Below, in pieces: positions 41,091 to 52,456 of a stretch of 64,000 bases of DNA (position 1 is its first letter; each line of letters starts with the position of its first letter). Made by a program: the position numbers and the translations under genes. The notes under the pieces are model-generated. The model worked only from the letters and a program-made list of their open reading frames with translations, was not told the origin of the DNA and searched no databases. The stretch lies in contig CAWBOI010000002.1 of assembly GCA_963790435.1 (NCBI GenBank), positions 62,001 through 126,000 of the forward strand, given 5' to 3'. This stretch comes from Ilyomonas sp963790435 (GTDB lineage Bacteria > Bacteroidota > Bacteroidia > Chitinophagales > Chitinophagaceae).

Positions 41091-42373
41091 GCGCAAACCG
41101 CACAAGACACAAGGCTAATACCGAAACCGGAACATTCACTTTGCAACAGTGCATCAATTATGGATTGCAACACCAACCGACGTTCAGCAATCTCTCATCA
41201 ATCAATCTATCACCCGAGCTACCAACGCTATTAACAGGGCCGGCTTGTATCCGCAGGTGTCTGCTGCTGCAGGCCTTACGCATTACATACAACTGCCCAC
41301 CAATTATAATAACTCAAACGGAACACCAACGCCGGTGCAAACTGGAATTGGTAATACATCTATACCAGGCATAGCTGTATCGCAGGCAGTGTTTAGTCCT
41401 TCACTTATTTATGCTTCCAGAGTAGCGCCTTTTTATGTAACGCAATCGCAGCAAATCACCGACAGCGCAAAAATTAATGTGTATGTATCGGTAAGCAAAT
41501 CGTTTTACAACCTGTTGCTCACGCTGCAACAAATTAATGTATTGAAAGAAGATACAGTGCGGCTTGCACAAAATGTAAGAGACGCTTATCACCAATATGT
41601 CGGCGGTATTGTAGATGAAACAGATTATGAAGAAGCTACCATTTCGCTGAACAATTCGCTGGCGCAATTGAAAGGGGCAAATGAAAATATAACTCCGCAA
41701 TATGCTTTTCTAAAACAAGCAATGGGTTATCCACCTGAAAAGCAATTCGATATCCTTTTTGATTCGGCGCAAATGATGAAGGATACTGAGGTTGACACTA
41801 CCGAATCACTGCAATTCGAACACCGCATTGAGTATCGTGTTTATAAAACCGGATATTGACATTCAGCACCAGCTTACCGAATACTATCATTTGGCTGCGT
41901 TGCCAACTGTGTCTGCGTTCTACAATTATAATTACGAATTTGCCAACAGTAATTTTGGTAAATTGTACTCCAGGGGATTCCCTTATTCTTATGGCGGCTT
42001 AACATTGAGCGTTCCTATTTTCAACGGCTTTTCGCGGGTGCAAAACCTACGGAGATCAAAACTGGAAGAAGACTACTTGGGTTGGAACCTGGTGAGTTTG
42101 AAGTCTCAAATTTATTCCGAATATACATCGGCACTTGCCTCTTACAAAAGCAACTTGTACAGCTTGCATCTTTCCGATGCCAATGTTACGCTGGCAAAGC
42201 GTGTTTATTTTGTAGTTACGTTGCAATACAAACAAGGCATCGTTCCTTACCTGAATGTAATTACGGCTGAATCGAATTTAATCTCTTCTCAAATCAATTA
42301 TTTAAATGCCTTGTTTCAGGTGCAGTTAAGTAAAATTGATTTGCAAAGAGCGATGGGCAATATTCGTTTGTAA
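41091..42373 (+). pseudogene. TolC-family outer membrane efflux protein, frameshifted
   Basis: Outer membrane channel of an RND efflux system. The family sequence can be followed as GTFTLQQCINYGLQHQP, then in another frame VQQSLINQSITRATNAINRA...HRIEY (41149-41835), then in a third LTEYYHLAALPTVSAFYNYN to SKIDLQRAMGNIRL. The first shift, near 41180, removes a base; the second, between 41820 and 41865, adds one. The signal peptide region is also broken by a stop at about 41055. Either the gene is dead or the sequence has errors. It is first in the operon with the adaptor and pumps. Confidence 0.75.
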
Positions 42374-42399
42374 ACAAATTAATGGCATAAAAACAAAGC

Positions 42400-43626
42400 A
42401 TGAAACGGCTACTCATTTTCTTCGTTATAAGTTCCGCAGGTTTTCTTTCCTGTGGTAAAAAGAAACCGGCTCCAACAGGTCCGTCCGAAGTGCCGGTGAA
42501 TTTGTACACGGTTACCTCGCAACCTGTTTTGTATTACGATCAGTATCCTTCTACAGTGCAGGCATTAAACCAGGTAAACATTGTGTCGCAGGTGCAGGGC
42601 TATGTTACAAACATTTATGCGAAAGACGGAAGCGATGTAAAAAAAGGACAGGTGTTGTATGAGATAGACCGTCGCATCTACCAGGCGGCTTATGAAGCTG
42701 CCGTTGCCAACTTAAGAGTGGCGCAAGGCAACCAGGAACAGGCGCAGCAGGATGCCGAGCGATACGTGTATTTAAATAACTATCATGCCGTTGCCAAGCA
42801 ATTGTACGATCATGCTGTTATAGCTTCGGAAAATGCAAAAAGCCAGGTGCAGGCAGCGCAGGAATCGGTAAATAGTGCAAAAGCAAACTTAGGTTATTCA
42901 ATAATTACAGCACCTTTTAGCGGTACCATTGGTTTTAGCCAGGTAAAGCTGGGCAACGTAGTAACGGTGGGTTCAACTATACTCAATACCATTTCAACCA
43001 ACGACCCGATGGCAGTTGATTTTGTAGTGAATGAAAAGCAGTTGCCGCATTTTGAAAACATACAAAACGGAAAAGAACGAATGCCCGATTCGTTGTTTAC
43101 GATACTGATGCCCGATAACTCGTTGTATCCCTATCAGGGAAAAATATCGGTGATAGACAGAGCGGTTGATCCGCAAACGGGTTCAATCAGAATACGGCTT
43201 GTATTTCCTAACCCTAAATCTGAACTGAGAGCCGGAATGAGTTGCGTAGTGCGTGTGCACAACCAGGACACGCAACCGCAGTTGGTAGTGCCTGCTAAAG
43301 CTGTGGTTGAGCAGATGGGAGAATACTTTGTTTATGTGGCGAAAGATACCATCATTCATGAGGACAGAGATTCAGCCAACGCAAAAAATAGTGCAAAAAC
43401 AAATAGTGGTGAAAACGATTCGTCCAATATTCCAAGATTAGTTGCAGTAGAGAAGAAAGTGCAAACCGGGCAAACCATTGGTGCTGATATGGTGATAAAA
43501 AGCGGCATTGAAGCGGGTGATAAAATAGTAATTGATGGTGTACAAACTTTGCACAGCGGTGCAAGAATTACGACTGCCAACAAAGTAGGGCCCGCAAGCG
43601 GCAAAGGTGGAGGTAAAGGACAATAA
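42400..43626 (+). CDS. RND efflux periplasmic adaptor (membrane fusion protein)
   Basis: A 408-residue AcrA-like lipoprotein with lipobox at GFLSCGKKK. It links an inner membrane pump to an outer membrane channel. Order of parts: beta-barrel and lipoyl strands (NIVSQVQGYVTNIYAKDGSD, KKGQVLYEIDRRIYQAAYEA), a coiled hairpin (AVANLRVAQGNQEQAQQDAE to AQESVNSAKANL), lipoyl return GYSIITAPFSGTIGFSQVKL, and the barrel ending PQTGSIRIRLVFPNPKSELR. The residues NSAKTNSG in a linker near 335 come from a copy of the recurring 11-mer. The frame is intact although both neighbours upstream and downstream are broken. Confidence 0.9.
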   Translation: MKRLLIFFVISSAGFLSCGKKKPAPTGPSEVPVNLYTVTSQPVLYYDQYPSTVQALNQVNIVSQVQGYVTNIYAKDGSDVKKGQVLYEIDRRIYQAAYEAAVANLRVAQGNQEQAQQDAERYVYLNNYHAVAKQLYDHAVIASENAKSQVQAAQESVNSAKANLGYSIITAPFSGTIGFSQVKLGNVVTVGSTILNTISTNDPMAVDFVVNEKQLPHFENIQNGKERMPDSLFTILMPDNSLYPYQGKISVIDRAVDPQTGSIRIRLVFPNPKSELRAGMSCVVRVHNQDTQPQLVVPAKAVVEQMGEYFVYVAKDTIIHEDRDSANAKNSAKTNSGENDSSNIPRLVAVEKKVQTGQTIGADMVIKSGIEAGDKIVIDGVQTLHSGARITTANKVGPASGKGGGKGQ

Positions 43627-43651
43627 GGGCTTTTCAAAAAAAGACGATTTC

Positions 43652-46600
43652 ATGATTGCGAATACATTTATTAAACGACCTGTAACTGCCATCGTTATTT
43701 CAATCGTATTGGTAATAACAGGCGCTATCAGCATTTTTGTTTTGCCCATTGATCAATACCCCGATATTACGCCGCCTGTAGTGCAGGTAAACGGGCAGTT
43801 TACCGGAGCTGATGCCCAAACCGTTGAACAAACCGTTGCCACGCCGGTTGAACAACAGGTGAATGGCACGCCCGGCATGGAATACATGCAAAGCAACAGC
43901 ACCAACAATGGTGCGGATGCAGTTGAACGTAACCTTTAAAATAGGTACCAACACCGATGTTGCTGCGCTCGATGTGCAAAACCGTGTGAGCATTGCAACG
44001 CCGTTGCTGCCTTCTGTTGTAAGCCGCCTGGGTTTAACCGTTCGTGCAGTAAATCCAAGCATGCTGATGATGGTTGCCATTTATGCGCCGCACAGTACAC
44101 ACAACATTACTTTTCTTGATAATTATACCAATATATTTATTCAGGATGCGCTGCTGCGTGTGCCGGGCGTAGGAAGCATCAGCCGTTTTACCGATGATTT
44201 TAGTATGCGCATTTGGATGAACCCCGATAAAATGGCGGCTTACAGCATCACGCCTACTGATATTATCAATGCCCTTAACTGCGCAAAATGTACAGGTGGC
44301 AGCAGGTACAGCGGGTGTGCCGCCGCAGCCATCAACACAAACGTATGAACTGGGTATCCTGGTAAATGGAAGGTTGAGCAAGGTGTCGGAATTTGAAAAT
44401 ATTATTGTAAAAACAATACCGGCAACCGGCGAATTGGTATATTTAAAAGATGTGGCCCGTGTAGAGTTGGGTAAGTTTACTTTTTCAAGCAATTCGTTTG
44501 TAGATGGTCATCGTGCTTCTTATCTTCAGATTTACCAGGCACCCGGCAGCAATGCGTTGCAAACGGCAAAAGGTGTGTACGCTGAACTGGCAAAGCTGAA
44601 ACAAACCTTTCCTTCCGATGTTGAATACAGCGTTCCTTTTGAAGCAGTAACCGTTGTAAAAGTTTCGATGAGCGATGTGGTAGGAACCTTGTTAAAAACA
44701 TTGGGCTTAGTGGCAGTAGTGGTGTTCCTGTTTCTGCAAAATTGGCGTTCTACTTTAATACCTGTGCTTGCCATTCCGGTATCTATTCTTGGCACGTTTG
44801 TTTTTTTATTCCGCTTAGGTTTTACCATCAACACACTTACCATGTTTGGTTTTGTACTTGCCATTGGTATTGTGGTAGATGATGCCATTATTGTGGTGGA
44901 AGCCGTACAGCATTACATAGATGAAAAAGGAATGACGGCAAAAGAAGCTACCTACCATGCAATGAAAGACATTTCTGCGCCGGTGGTTGCTATTGCATTA
45001 ATATTGGCTGCGGTGTTTGTGCCGGTTGGTTTTATACCTGGTATTGTTGGCAGGTTGTATCAGCAGTTTGCTATTACCATTGCTATATCTGTTATCATCT
45101 CTGCTTTCATCGCATTATCATTAACACCTGCACTTTGTACTTTATTGCTAAAGCCAACACAGATAAAAGAAAACGCGAGAGGATTGAACAAATGGTTTTT
45201 TAAGTTCAACCAATGGTTTGAAAACATCACTGCAAAATATACAGCCGGCGTTAAGTGGAGCATTGCAAAATCGAAGTATATCATCATTCTTTTGGTGTGC
45301 CTTTGCATTGGCGCATATTTTATTATTTAAGGCAAAACCAACAGGCTTTATTCCTTCGGAAGATGAAGGCAATTTGTATGTTACCTATCAGTTGCCGCCA
45401 GCTTCTTCTACAGCCGCTTCGGTTGATGTAATGAACCGCTTGATGAAGGTGATTGGCTCAACGCCCGGCATTGCACACTATGCAGCTTTATCGGGATTGA
45501 ACGTAGTAACCAATGCCAGCAATTCAAACAACGGAACCATTTACTGCCAGTTGGCAGCCCTGGGATGAACGTAATAAAAGCAGCGAGCAAGTGCCGGGCA
45601 TCAATGAAGTATTACAAAAGCGCATTGCCGATGCCGGCATTAAAGATGCGAATGTACAGGTGATACAACCATCGCCCTTACCCGGCGTTGGTACCACGGT
45701 TGGTTTTAGTTTGCAGATTGAACAACGAAGCTCAACTGATAATTTGCAGCAATTTCAAAGCGTGGTGAACCGCTTTATTACCGAAGCCAACAAAAATCCG
45801 GCAATAACAAATGCCTATACTTTTTTCAATGCACATACGCCCAATTACCAGCTTACTGTTGACCGCGAAAAATGTGAGAAATTAGGAGTTGATGTAGGTG
45901 ATGTATTTACCACCATACAGGCTTTTATGGGTAGTTTATACATCAACGATTTTACAACGTATAACCGAACTTTTCATGTTGTGGTGCAGGCAGATACTGC
46001 CTTTCGAACAATGGTTACCAACATTGGCAAATACTATGTTCGCAACAGTGCCGGAACAATGGTTCCGCTGGGTACGGTTATCAATTACAGTCCTACCGAT
46101 GCGGCACCGTTAATCTCTCATTTTAATATTTTCAGAACGGCAGAAGTAGATGGTGCATCTTCAGCCGGTTATAGCAATACGCAAACGCTGGATGCATTGC
46201 AGGAAGTAGCTGCCAAGGTTCTTCCTGAAGGATATAATCTCGAGTTTTCAGGATTGAGTTATGAGGAAGTAAAAGCAGGCTCGTCCACCATTTATATTTT
46301 CCTGTTTTCCATCACGTTTGTGTTCCTTTTTTTGGCTGCTTTATACGAAAGCTGGTCGGTGCCCTTTTCCGTTTTATTAGCCGTTCCCATTGGTGCATTC
46401 GGCGCCATCTTCGCCTTGTTTTTAGTGCCCAGTTTAACCGATAACGTCTATGCACAAATTGGTTTGATTACGCTCATTGGCTTAGCTGCCAAGAATGCGA
46501 TCTTAATTGTTGAATTTGCCAAAGTGCGCGTTGACCGTGGTGAAAATTTATTGCAATCAACACTCGATGCAGTAAGCCTTCGGTTGCGTCCGATTATCAT

Positions 46601-46916
46601 GACATCACTGGCTTTTATTTTGGGTGTATTGCCGCTGGTGCTGGCAACCGGTGCAGGTGCCGTAGCGCGCCGAACCATTGGCTGGACGGTGCTTGGCGGA
46701 ATGCTCGCAGCATCAACCATCGCTATTTTTATTGTGCCGGTTTTGTTTGTTTTAATTACACGGTTATCATACGGGAAAGAAAAGCTGGCATTTCTAAAAA
46801 GGCATCACAACGACTTAATGGAAAAAGCGAAAAGAGTAGAAGCACAAAATATTGATCCCGAGCTGGAGTTTGAAATCAACAAATCGCGTGAACTGAATAA
46901 ACCTGCACAGGCATGA
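43652..46916 (+). pseudogene. RND efflux pump, tandem copy 1, four frameshifts
   Basis: AcrB/HAE1-family inner membrane pump. Alignment with the intact copy downstream shows four single-base insertions: an extra G near 43916 (NNGA|MQLNVTF), an extra T near 44283 (LNA|QNVQVAAG), an extra A near 45327 (GAYFL|FKAKPTG) and an extra G near 45550 (CQL|QPWDE). All other regions align well, including IANTFIKRPVTAIVIS at the start and the twelve membrane helices. Its stop codon overlaps the start of copy 2 in ATGA, so the two were translated as one operon. Shares a 65-base exact match with copy 2 (44842-44906 and 48101-48165). Confidence 0.85.
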
Positions 46917-49900
46917 TTGCAAACACTTTTATCAAACGGCCGGTAACCGCCATTGTTATCTCGCTCGTGCTCATCATTGCAGGATTGATTTGCATGAACA
47001 CCCTTGCGGTTGACCAGTATCCGAACATCTCGCCACCAAGTGTTTCTTTGTATGGAAACTACACCGGCGCGGATGCACAAACGGTTGAACAAACCGTCAT
47101 CACACCCATCGAAGAGCAGGTAAACGGCACGCCCGGTATGGAATACATGCAAAGCACGAGCACCAACAGCGGCGGCGCCAGTCTTCGCGTAACGTTTAAC
47201 ATTGGCACCAATGTTCAGATTGCAGCTTTGAATGTACAAAACCGGTTGGGCATTGCAAAGCCTCTTTTACCAACGGTGGTGAGCCGCCTGGGTTTGAACG
47301 TTCGCGCAAGCAATCCGGATCAGTTGATGCTGGTTGCCATTTATTCGCCCAAAGGAACACACGACATTACCTTTCTTGATAACTACACCAACACGTTTAT
47401 TGAAGATGCCATCCTGCGTGTGCCGGGCGTTGGCGATGTATCGGCTCGTGCCGATCCATTCAGTATGCGCATCTGGATGAATCCAAACAAAATGGCTTCA
47501 TACAACATTACGCCAGCCGATGTTACCAAAGCACTCAACTCGCAAAACGTATATGTTGCAGCCGGTTCGGTAGGTGCGCCGCCACAGCCCATTTCGCAGG
47601 CTTATGAAACGGGCATCCTGGTAAACGGTATGCTGAATAAAGCTTCTGACTATGAAAAAATTATTGTAAAAACAAACCCTGCCACGGGGCAGATGGTGTA
47701 TCTGAAAGACATTGCAAGGGTTGTATTGGGCAAGTTTACGTTTGCAAGCAATTCGTTTGTGGATGGTCATCGTTGCTCTATTATACAAATTTATCAATCG
47801 CCCGGCAGCAACGCGTTGCAAACGGCAGACAATGTTTACAATACTCTGAATGCTTTAAAAAAATCGTTTCCTGCCGATGTAGATTATATCGTTCCTTTCG
47901 AATCGGTTACCATCATCACCGTTTCCATGCAGGAAGTGTTGGGCACGCTGTTAAAAGCCCTCGCTTTGGTAGCTTTGGTGGTGTTCCTTTTTTTGCAGGA
48001 CTGGCGTTCTTCCATCATTCCTATTGTTGCTATTCCGGTTTCTATCCTTGCTACATTTTGCTTCTTCATTCCCCTGGGCTTTACCATTAATACACTGACG
48101 ATGTTTGGTTTTGTACTTGCCATTGGTATTGTGGTAGATGATGCCATTATTGTGGTGGAAGCCGTGCAGCATTTTATTGATGAAAAACACATGTCGCCCA
48201 AAGAAGCCACGTATCATGCGATGAAGGAAATCTCTGCGCCCATTATTGCCATTGCATTGATACTTGCCTCTGTGTTTGTTCCGGTTGGCTTTATTCCTGG
48301 CATTGTGGGCCGCTTGTATCAGCAGTTTGCCATTACCATCGCTATATCGGTTATCATCTCTGCATTTGTGGCCCTTTCGCTAACACCGGCGCTTTGTACC
48401 TTGTTGTTGCGACCTTCTCATCATAACAAAAGAAATTGGTTTGACCGATTTTTTGACTGGTTTAATAAAGGGTTTGAAAAACTCACCAACAGCTATTCAA
48501 ACGGAGTAAAAAGAAGCATCCGGTATTCAAAGCTGGTAGTTATTATTCTGTTGTGCATTTGCGCCGGTGCTTTCTTTTTGTTCAAAACAAAACCATCGGG
48601 GTTCGTTCCCAATGAAGATGGCGGAAGATTGTTCATTACTTATTCGTTGGCAGATGCTTCATCAACCGCGCAATCGGTAAGTGTGATGGAAAAACTGATG
48701 AAAGTAGTGAGTTCAACGCCAGGTATTTTGCATTATACAGCATCTTCAGGCTTTAATATTTTGAATGGTGGTGCAACCTCTAACAGCGGCTCAATGTTTC
48801 TTATGCTTCAGCCCTGGGATAAGCGCAAAACCAAAACCACCATGATGCCCGGGCTTATGGATGAACTGCGAAAACGAATTGCCAAAGAAGGCATCAAAAA
48901 TGCAAATGTGGTAGTCATTCAACCACCACCCATACGAGGCATTGGCCTTGCAGCCGGCTTTAGTATGCAGATAGAGCAAGGCAGTTCAACTGATGATGTG
49001 TACCAGTTTGAAAAAGCGGTGCAGAAGTTTGTGGCCGTTGCTAAAAAGAATCCGGCTGCATCAACAGCATTTTGTTATTTTTCTGCTCACACACCAAGCT
49101 ACAACGTAACGGTTGACAGAGAAAAATGCGAGAAGATGGGTGTAAATATTTCTGATGTATTCTCAACCATGCAGGCGTTTATGGGCAGCTTGTTTGTAAA
49201 CAATTTTACTTTGTACAACCGTACTTACCACGTGGTGATACAAGCTGATACTGCTTACCGCGCCCTGGTTTCTGACCTCAACAAATACTATGTTCGCAAC
49301 TCAGTTGATTCAATGGTACCCCTAAGCACTTTAATCTCTTACGAGGCTTCCATTGCACCACCGCTTATTAATCATTTCAACATTTTCCGTTCTGCCGAAG
49401 TGGATGGTTCAATACCTGAAGGTTATAGCAGTGGTCAATCGCTGGATGCTTTGAAAGCCGCAGCAGCAAAGGCTTTGCCGCGCGGATATACGTATGAATT
49501 CTCCGGCTTAAGCTACGAAGAAATCAAAGCCGGTTCGCTTACCATTTATATTTTTGTCTTTTCCATTTTATTTGTGTTCCTTTTTTTGGCAGCTTTATAC
49601 GAAAGCTGGTCGGTGCCTTTTTCAGTTTTATTAGCCGTTCCCATCAGTGCATTCGGAGCTATCCTTGCGCTTACTTTATCATCGTCGTTAACCAACAATG
49701 TGTATGCACAAATTGGTTTGATAACACTCATTGGTTTGTCTGCAAAAAATGCAATCTTAATTGTTGAATTTGCCAAGATACGTGTTGATCAGGGTGAAGA
49801 TTTAATTCAGTCAACACTCGAAGCCGTTCGCTTGCGTTTGCGCCCGATTATAATGACATCGCTGGCTTTTATTTTGGGCGTAATGCCACTTGTATTGGCA

Positions 49901-50197
49901 ACCGGTGCAGGCGCTGCATCGCGCAACACCATTGGCGTAACCGTGTTGGGAGGAATGATTGCATCGTCGAGCATCGCCATTTTTGTAGTGCCGGTTTTGT
50001 TCGTGTTATTCACCCGTTTATCGTATGGTAAAAAACAATTGGCTTGGCTGAAAGAGCATCGGGAAGAATTGTTGGAGAAAGCTAAGAAAGTAGAAGAAAC
50101 CAACATTGACCCTGAACTGGAATACGACATTGCGCAAGCGCACGCCGAAAACAAAGCCGACCGCGAAAGAACGCTGAATGAAAATACGGACAAATAA
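46913..50197 (+). CDS. RND efflux pump, tandem copy 2 (HAE1/AcrB family)
   Basis: Intact 1094-residue proton-driven pump of the hydrophobe/amphiphile efflux-1 family. Marks are IANTFIKRPVTAIVISLVLI, DAQTVEQTVITPIEEQVNGT, the periplasmic domains in the two large loops, and the proton relay helix FGFVLAIGIVVDDAIIVVEA with paired aspartates. The second half repeats the layout, with AALYESWSVPFSVLLAVPIS and LITLIGLSAKNAILIVEFAK. It should pair with the adaptor at 42400; the matching outer membrane gene in this operon is damaged, so another channel may serve. Confidence 0.93.
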   Translation: MIANTFIKRPVTAIVISLVLIIAGLICMNTLAVDQYPNISPPSVSLYGNYTGADAQTVEQTVITPIEEQVNGTPGMEYMQSTSTNSGGASLRVTFNIGTNVQIAALNVQNRLGIAKPLLPTVVSRLGLNVRASNPDQLMLVAIYSPKGTHDITFLDNYTNTFIEDAILRVPGVGDVSARADPFSMRIWMNPNKMASYNITPADVTKALNSQNVYVAAGSVGAPPQPISQAYETGILVNGMLNKASDYEKIIVKTNPATGQMVYLKDIARVVLGKFTFASNSFVDGHRCSIIQIYQSPGSNALQTADNVYNTLNALKKSFPADVDYIVPFESVTIITVSMQEVLGTLLKALALVALVVFLFLQDWRSSIIPIVAIPVSILATFCFFIPLGFTINTLTMFGFVLAIGIVVDDAIIVVEAVQHFIDEKHMSPKEATYHAMKEISAPIIAIALILASVFVPVGFIPGIVGRLYQQFAITIAISVIISAFVALSLTPALCTLLLRPSHHNKRNWFDRFFDWFNKGFEKLTNSYSNGVKRSIRYSKLVVIILLCICAGAFFLFKTKPSGFVPNEDGGRLFITYSLADASSTAQSVSVMEKLMKVVSSTPGILHYTASSGFNILNGGATSNSGSMFLMLQPWDKRKTKTTMMPGLMDELRKRIAKEGIKNANVVVIQPPPIRGIGLAAGFSMQIEQGSSTDDVYQFEKAVQKFVAVAKKNPAASTAFCYFSAHTPSYNVTVDREKCEKMGVNISDVFSTMQAFMGSLFVNNFTLYNRTYHVVIQADTAYRALVSDLNKYYVRNSVDSMVPLSTLISYEASIAPPLINHFNIFRSAEVDGSIPEGYSSGQSLDALKAAAAKALPRGYTYEFSGLSYEEIKAGSLTIYIFVFSILFVFLFLAALYESWSVPFSVLLAVPISAFGAILALTLSSSLTNNVYAQIGLITLIGLSAKNAILIVEFAKIRVDQGEDLIQSTLEAVRLRLRPIIMTSLAFILGVMPLVLATGAGAASRNTIGVTVLGGMIASSSIAIFVVPVLFVLFTRLSYGKKQLAWLKEHREELLEKAKKVEETNIDPELEYDIAQAHAENKADRERTLNENTDK

Positions 50198-50224
50198 AAA
50201 TCTGTTGAAAGTGCCATCAAAACA

Positions 50225-51523
50225 TCAGTTCACATCTGCTTTTTGCAGCTTTGGCACTAATAGTTGAATGATGATCCATGCCAGCAAATAAGCCACTCCG
50301 CAAAGAATAAAAATGAAGTTATAACCAATGGTTTTATTGCCGTTGGCTGCCGCTGCATCCAGCAGATAACCAATCAGCATCGGGAAAAAAATGCCGCCCA
50401 CAGAGCCAGCCATACTGCCAATGCCCACTACCGAACTAATGTCTTTTTTGGGAAACATATCAGACACCAATGTAAATATATTGGCACTCCACGCCTGATG
50501 ACCGGCTGCTGCTAAGCTGATGAGTGTAACAATAATACTTATGTTCGTTGCAAAACGTGCTGCAGCAATTGGCAAAACGATGAATGCGATGATCAGCATG
50601 GCCACTTTGCGGGCTTTGTTTACCGTCCATCCCCGCTTAATAAAATAAGAAGATAAATAGCCGCCGCCGATACTGCCTACTGTTGTTGCCGTATAAACAA
50701 TTGCCAGCGGCCAGCCTGGCTTTGTAAGTGAAAGATGAAAAGTGCCATGAAAATAATCGGGCAACCAAAAGAGCAGAAAATACCAAACCGGATCTGTAAA
50801 AAATTTGCCTAAAACAAAAGCCCAGGTTTGTCGCAATCCGAACAATTTACTGTATGAAGAGGGCTTTGGGGCTGTGTCATCAACCATTAATTGCTCATCT
50901 GCATCGCTGTTGATATAAGCCAGTTCATCCCGGCTTACTTTTTTTTGTTTTGCCGGTATTTCATAATAAATCACCCAGAAAACCAGCCAGATAAAAGCCA
51001 ATGCGCCGGTGATAATAAACGCTTCCTGCCAGCCATAAGCACCTAAAATCCAGGGCACCATAATCGGCGCAATCACAGCTCCAATGTTAGCTCCCGAATT
51101 AAAAATGCCGGTTGCCAATGCCCGTTCCTTTTTCGGAAACCACTCTGCTACTGTTTTAATGGCTGCCGGAAAATTACCTGCTTCACCCAAACCCAAACCA
51201 ATGCGTGCCGCAACAAATCCAGCCGTGCTTTTTGCCGCTGCATGAAGCATGGCTGCTGCACTCCAGATAACAATGGAAACGGTGTAACCCAGCTTTGTTC
51301 CCAACTTATCTATGAGCCTGCCAAACACCAACAATCCAACGGCATACGATGCGGTAAATGCCATTACAATGTGGCTGTAATCGCTTTCCGTCCAATTGAA
51401 AGCCGCTGCCAGCGTAGGTTTGAGCAAGCCGATCACCTGCCGGTCAATATAGTTGATAGAAGTGGCAAAAAAAAGGAGTGCTACCACTGTCCACCTATAT
51501 TTTCCAACCGCATTTTTTTGCAT
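50225..51523 (-). CDS. MFS transporter, hexuronate (ExuT)-type
   Basis: Twelve-helix transporter of the anion:cation symporter group, which includes ExuT for galacturonate and glucuronate. I use the ATG at 51523 (432 residues), which gives QKNAVGKYRWTVVALLFFAT directly before the first helix; earlier ATGs at 51562 and 51616 add a basic tail. Marks are FATSINYIDRQVIGLLKPTL, RIGLGLGEAGNFPAAIKTVA and EWFPKKERALATGIFNSGAN. It is convergent with the pump gene and lies after the aldolase and kinase genes for keto-deoxy-gluconate on the same strand, which fits uronate uptake and use. Confidence 0.87.
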   Translation of the reverse strand: MQKNAVGKYRWTVVALLFFATSINYIDRQVIGLLKPTLAAAFNWTESDYSHIVMAFTASYAVGLLVFGRLIDKLGTKLGYTVSIVIWSAAAMLHAAAKSTAGFVAARIGLGLGEAGNFPAAIKTVAEWFPKKERALATGIFNSGANIGAVIAPIMVPWILGAYGWQEAFIITGALAFIWLVFWVIYYEIPAKQKKVSRDELAYINSDADEQLMVDDTAPKPSSYSKLFGLRQTWAFVLGKFFTDPVWYFLLFWLPDYFHGTFHLSLTKPGWPLAIVYTATTVGSIGGGYLSSYFIKRGWTVNKARKVAMLIIAFIVLPIAAARFATNISIIVTLISLAAAGHQAWSANIFTLVSDMFPKKDISSVVGIGSMAGSVGGIFFPMLIGYLLDAAAANGNKTIGYNFIFILCGVAYLLAWIIIQLLVPKLQKADVN

Positions 51524-51747
51524 AATCAATCGTTTGTTTTTGCCCCTTTTTTGGGCTTTCATCGTTTGGTTTTCAATTGAGCTTTTGTTCGGGCTGTTTG
51601 CACTACTCCGCCGCAAAGCTGCACTGCAAAACCTTCAGCGGGGTAGATGCTGCACATCCAGCAGCCCATCAACAATTGAACGTTTATTGAGCAATTTAAA
51701 GTGTAAGTTGCATAGATGTTAGTTATCAGTTTCATTACGCATTTCAT

Positions 51748-51780
51748 AACGCTGACAGGGTTCTAAACCCTGTCAGCGTT
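51748..51780. repeat. Perfect palindrome after the KDPG aldolase gene
   Basis: Fifteen-base arms AACGCTGACAGGGTT and AACCCTGTCAGCGTT around the loop CTA, ending at the aldolase stop codon. No T-run follows on the minus strand, so it looks like an interspersed REP-type palindrome which may also stop or stabilise the transcript. Confidence 0.7.
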
Positions 51781-52456
51781 TACACAGCACGCCTCAATTC
51801 TACTCTTACTTTCTTCACCATCTCCAACGCTTCTTTTATCAGCGTTTCAATTGTATCGTATTGCTTGTTCGCGAGTGCATTTTTACTAATCACTTTGCTT
51901 CCCAACCCAACGGCAGATACACCGGCTTTGAACCATGCGCTAATGTTGTTTTCGCTTACCTCCACACCGCCTGTTGGCATGAAGCGCATGTCCAAAAAAA
52001 TGTCTTTCAGCGCACTGATGTAAGAAGGGCCAACCAAACTGCCCGGAAAGATTTTTACCAGCGTTGCGCCATTGTCTTTCGCAATGATGATTTCTGTTGC
52101 AGTCATACAACCAGGTATCCATAACAAACCCTTTTGGTGAACAACCTGCGCCACTGCCGGAATGGTTCCGGGGCAAACAACAAAAGCGGCACCGGCATCT
52201 ATAAATTTATCCGCATCACCAACATTTAATATCGTTCCAACACCAAGCTGCAAGCCTTGCCAGCGCTGGTTAACAAGCGATGACAACTTTGTAAAATTGG
52301 AAACGCGTAAGCACCGCGGTTGGTAAATTCAACTGTTTTTACGCCTCCTTTGTACAAAGCATCCATTACACTTACACACACTTCTATGTCATCATGATAA
52401 AATAAGGGCAAAACGCCTTGCTGTTCAATTACCGAAATCATTTGTTCTTTACTCAT
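51780..52456 (-). pseudogene. eda: KDPG/KHG aldolase, frameshifted
   Basis: 2-keto-3-deoxy-6-phosphogluconate aldolase, cleaving to pyruvate and glyceraldehyde-3-phosphate. The first part reads SVIEQQGVLPLFYHDDIEVC and VKTVEFTNRGAYAF; the second, in another frame, NFTKLSSLVNQRWQGLQLGV, GTILNVGDADKFIDAGAAFV, VKIFPGSLVGPSYISALKDI (Schiff-base lysine in VKIFPG) and FMPTGGVE. One base is missing near 52295. Everything else needed for activity is present. The start overlaps the end of the kinase gene in ATGAGTAA, so the two form one unit. Confidence 0.85.

Noticed and set aside
44034..44492. Antisense frame of 152 codons in pump copy 1
   Set aside because: The plus-strand protein aligns with the intact paralogue over the same bases.
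43916..45550. Programmed frameshifting in pump copy 1
   Set aside because: Four +1 sites without a common slippery motif or stimulating structure, while the paralogue needs none.
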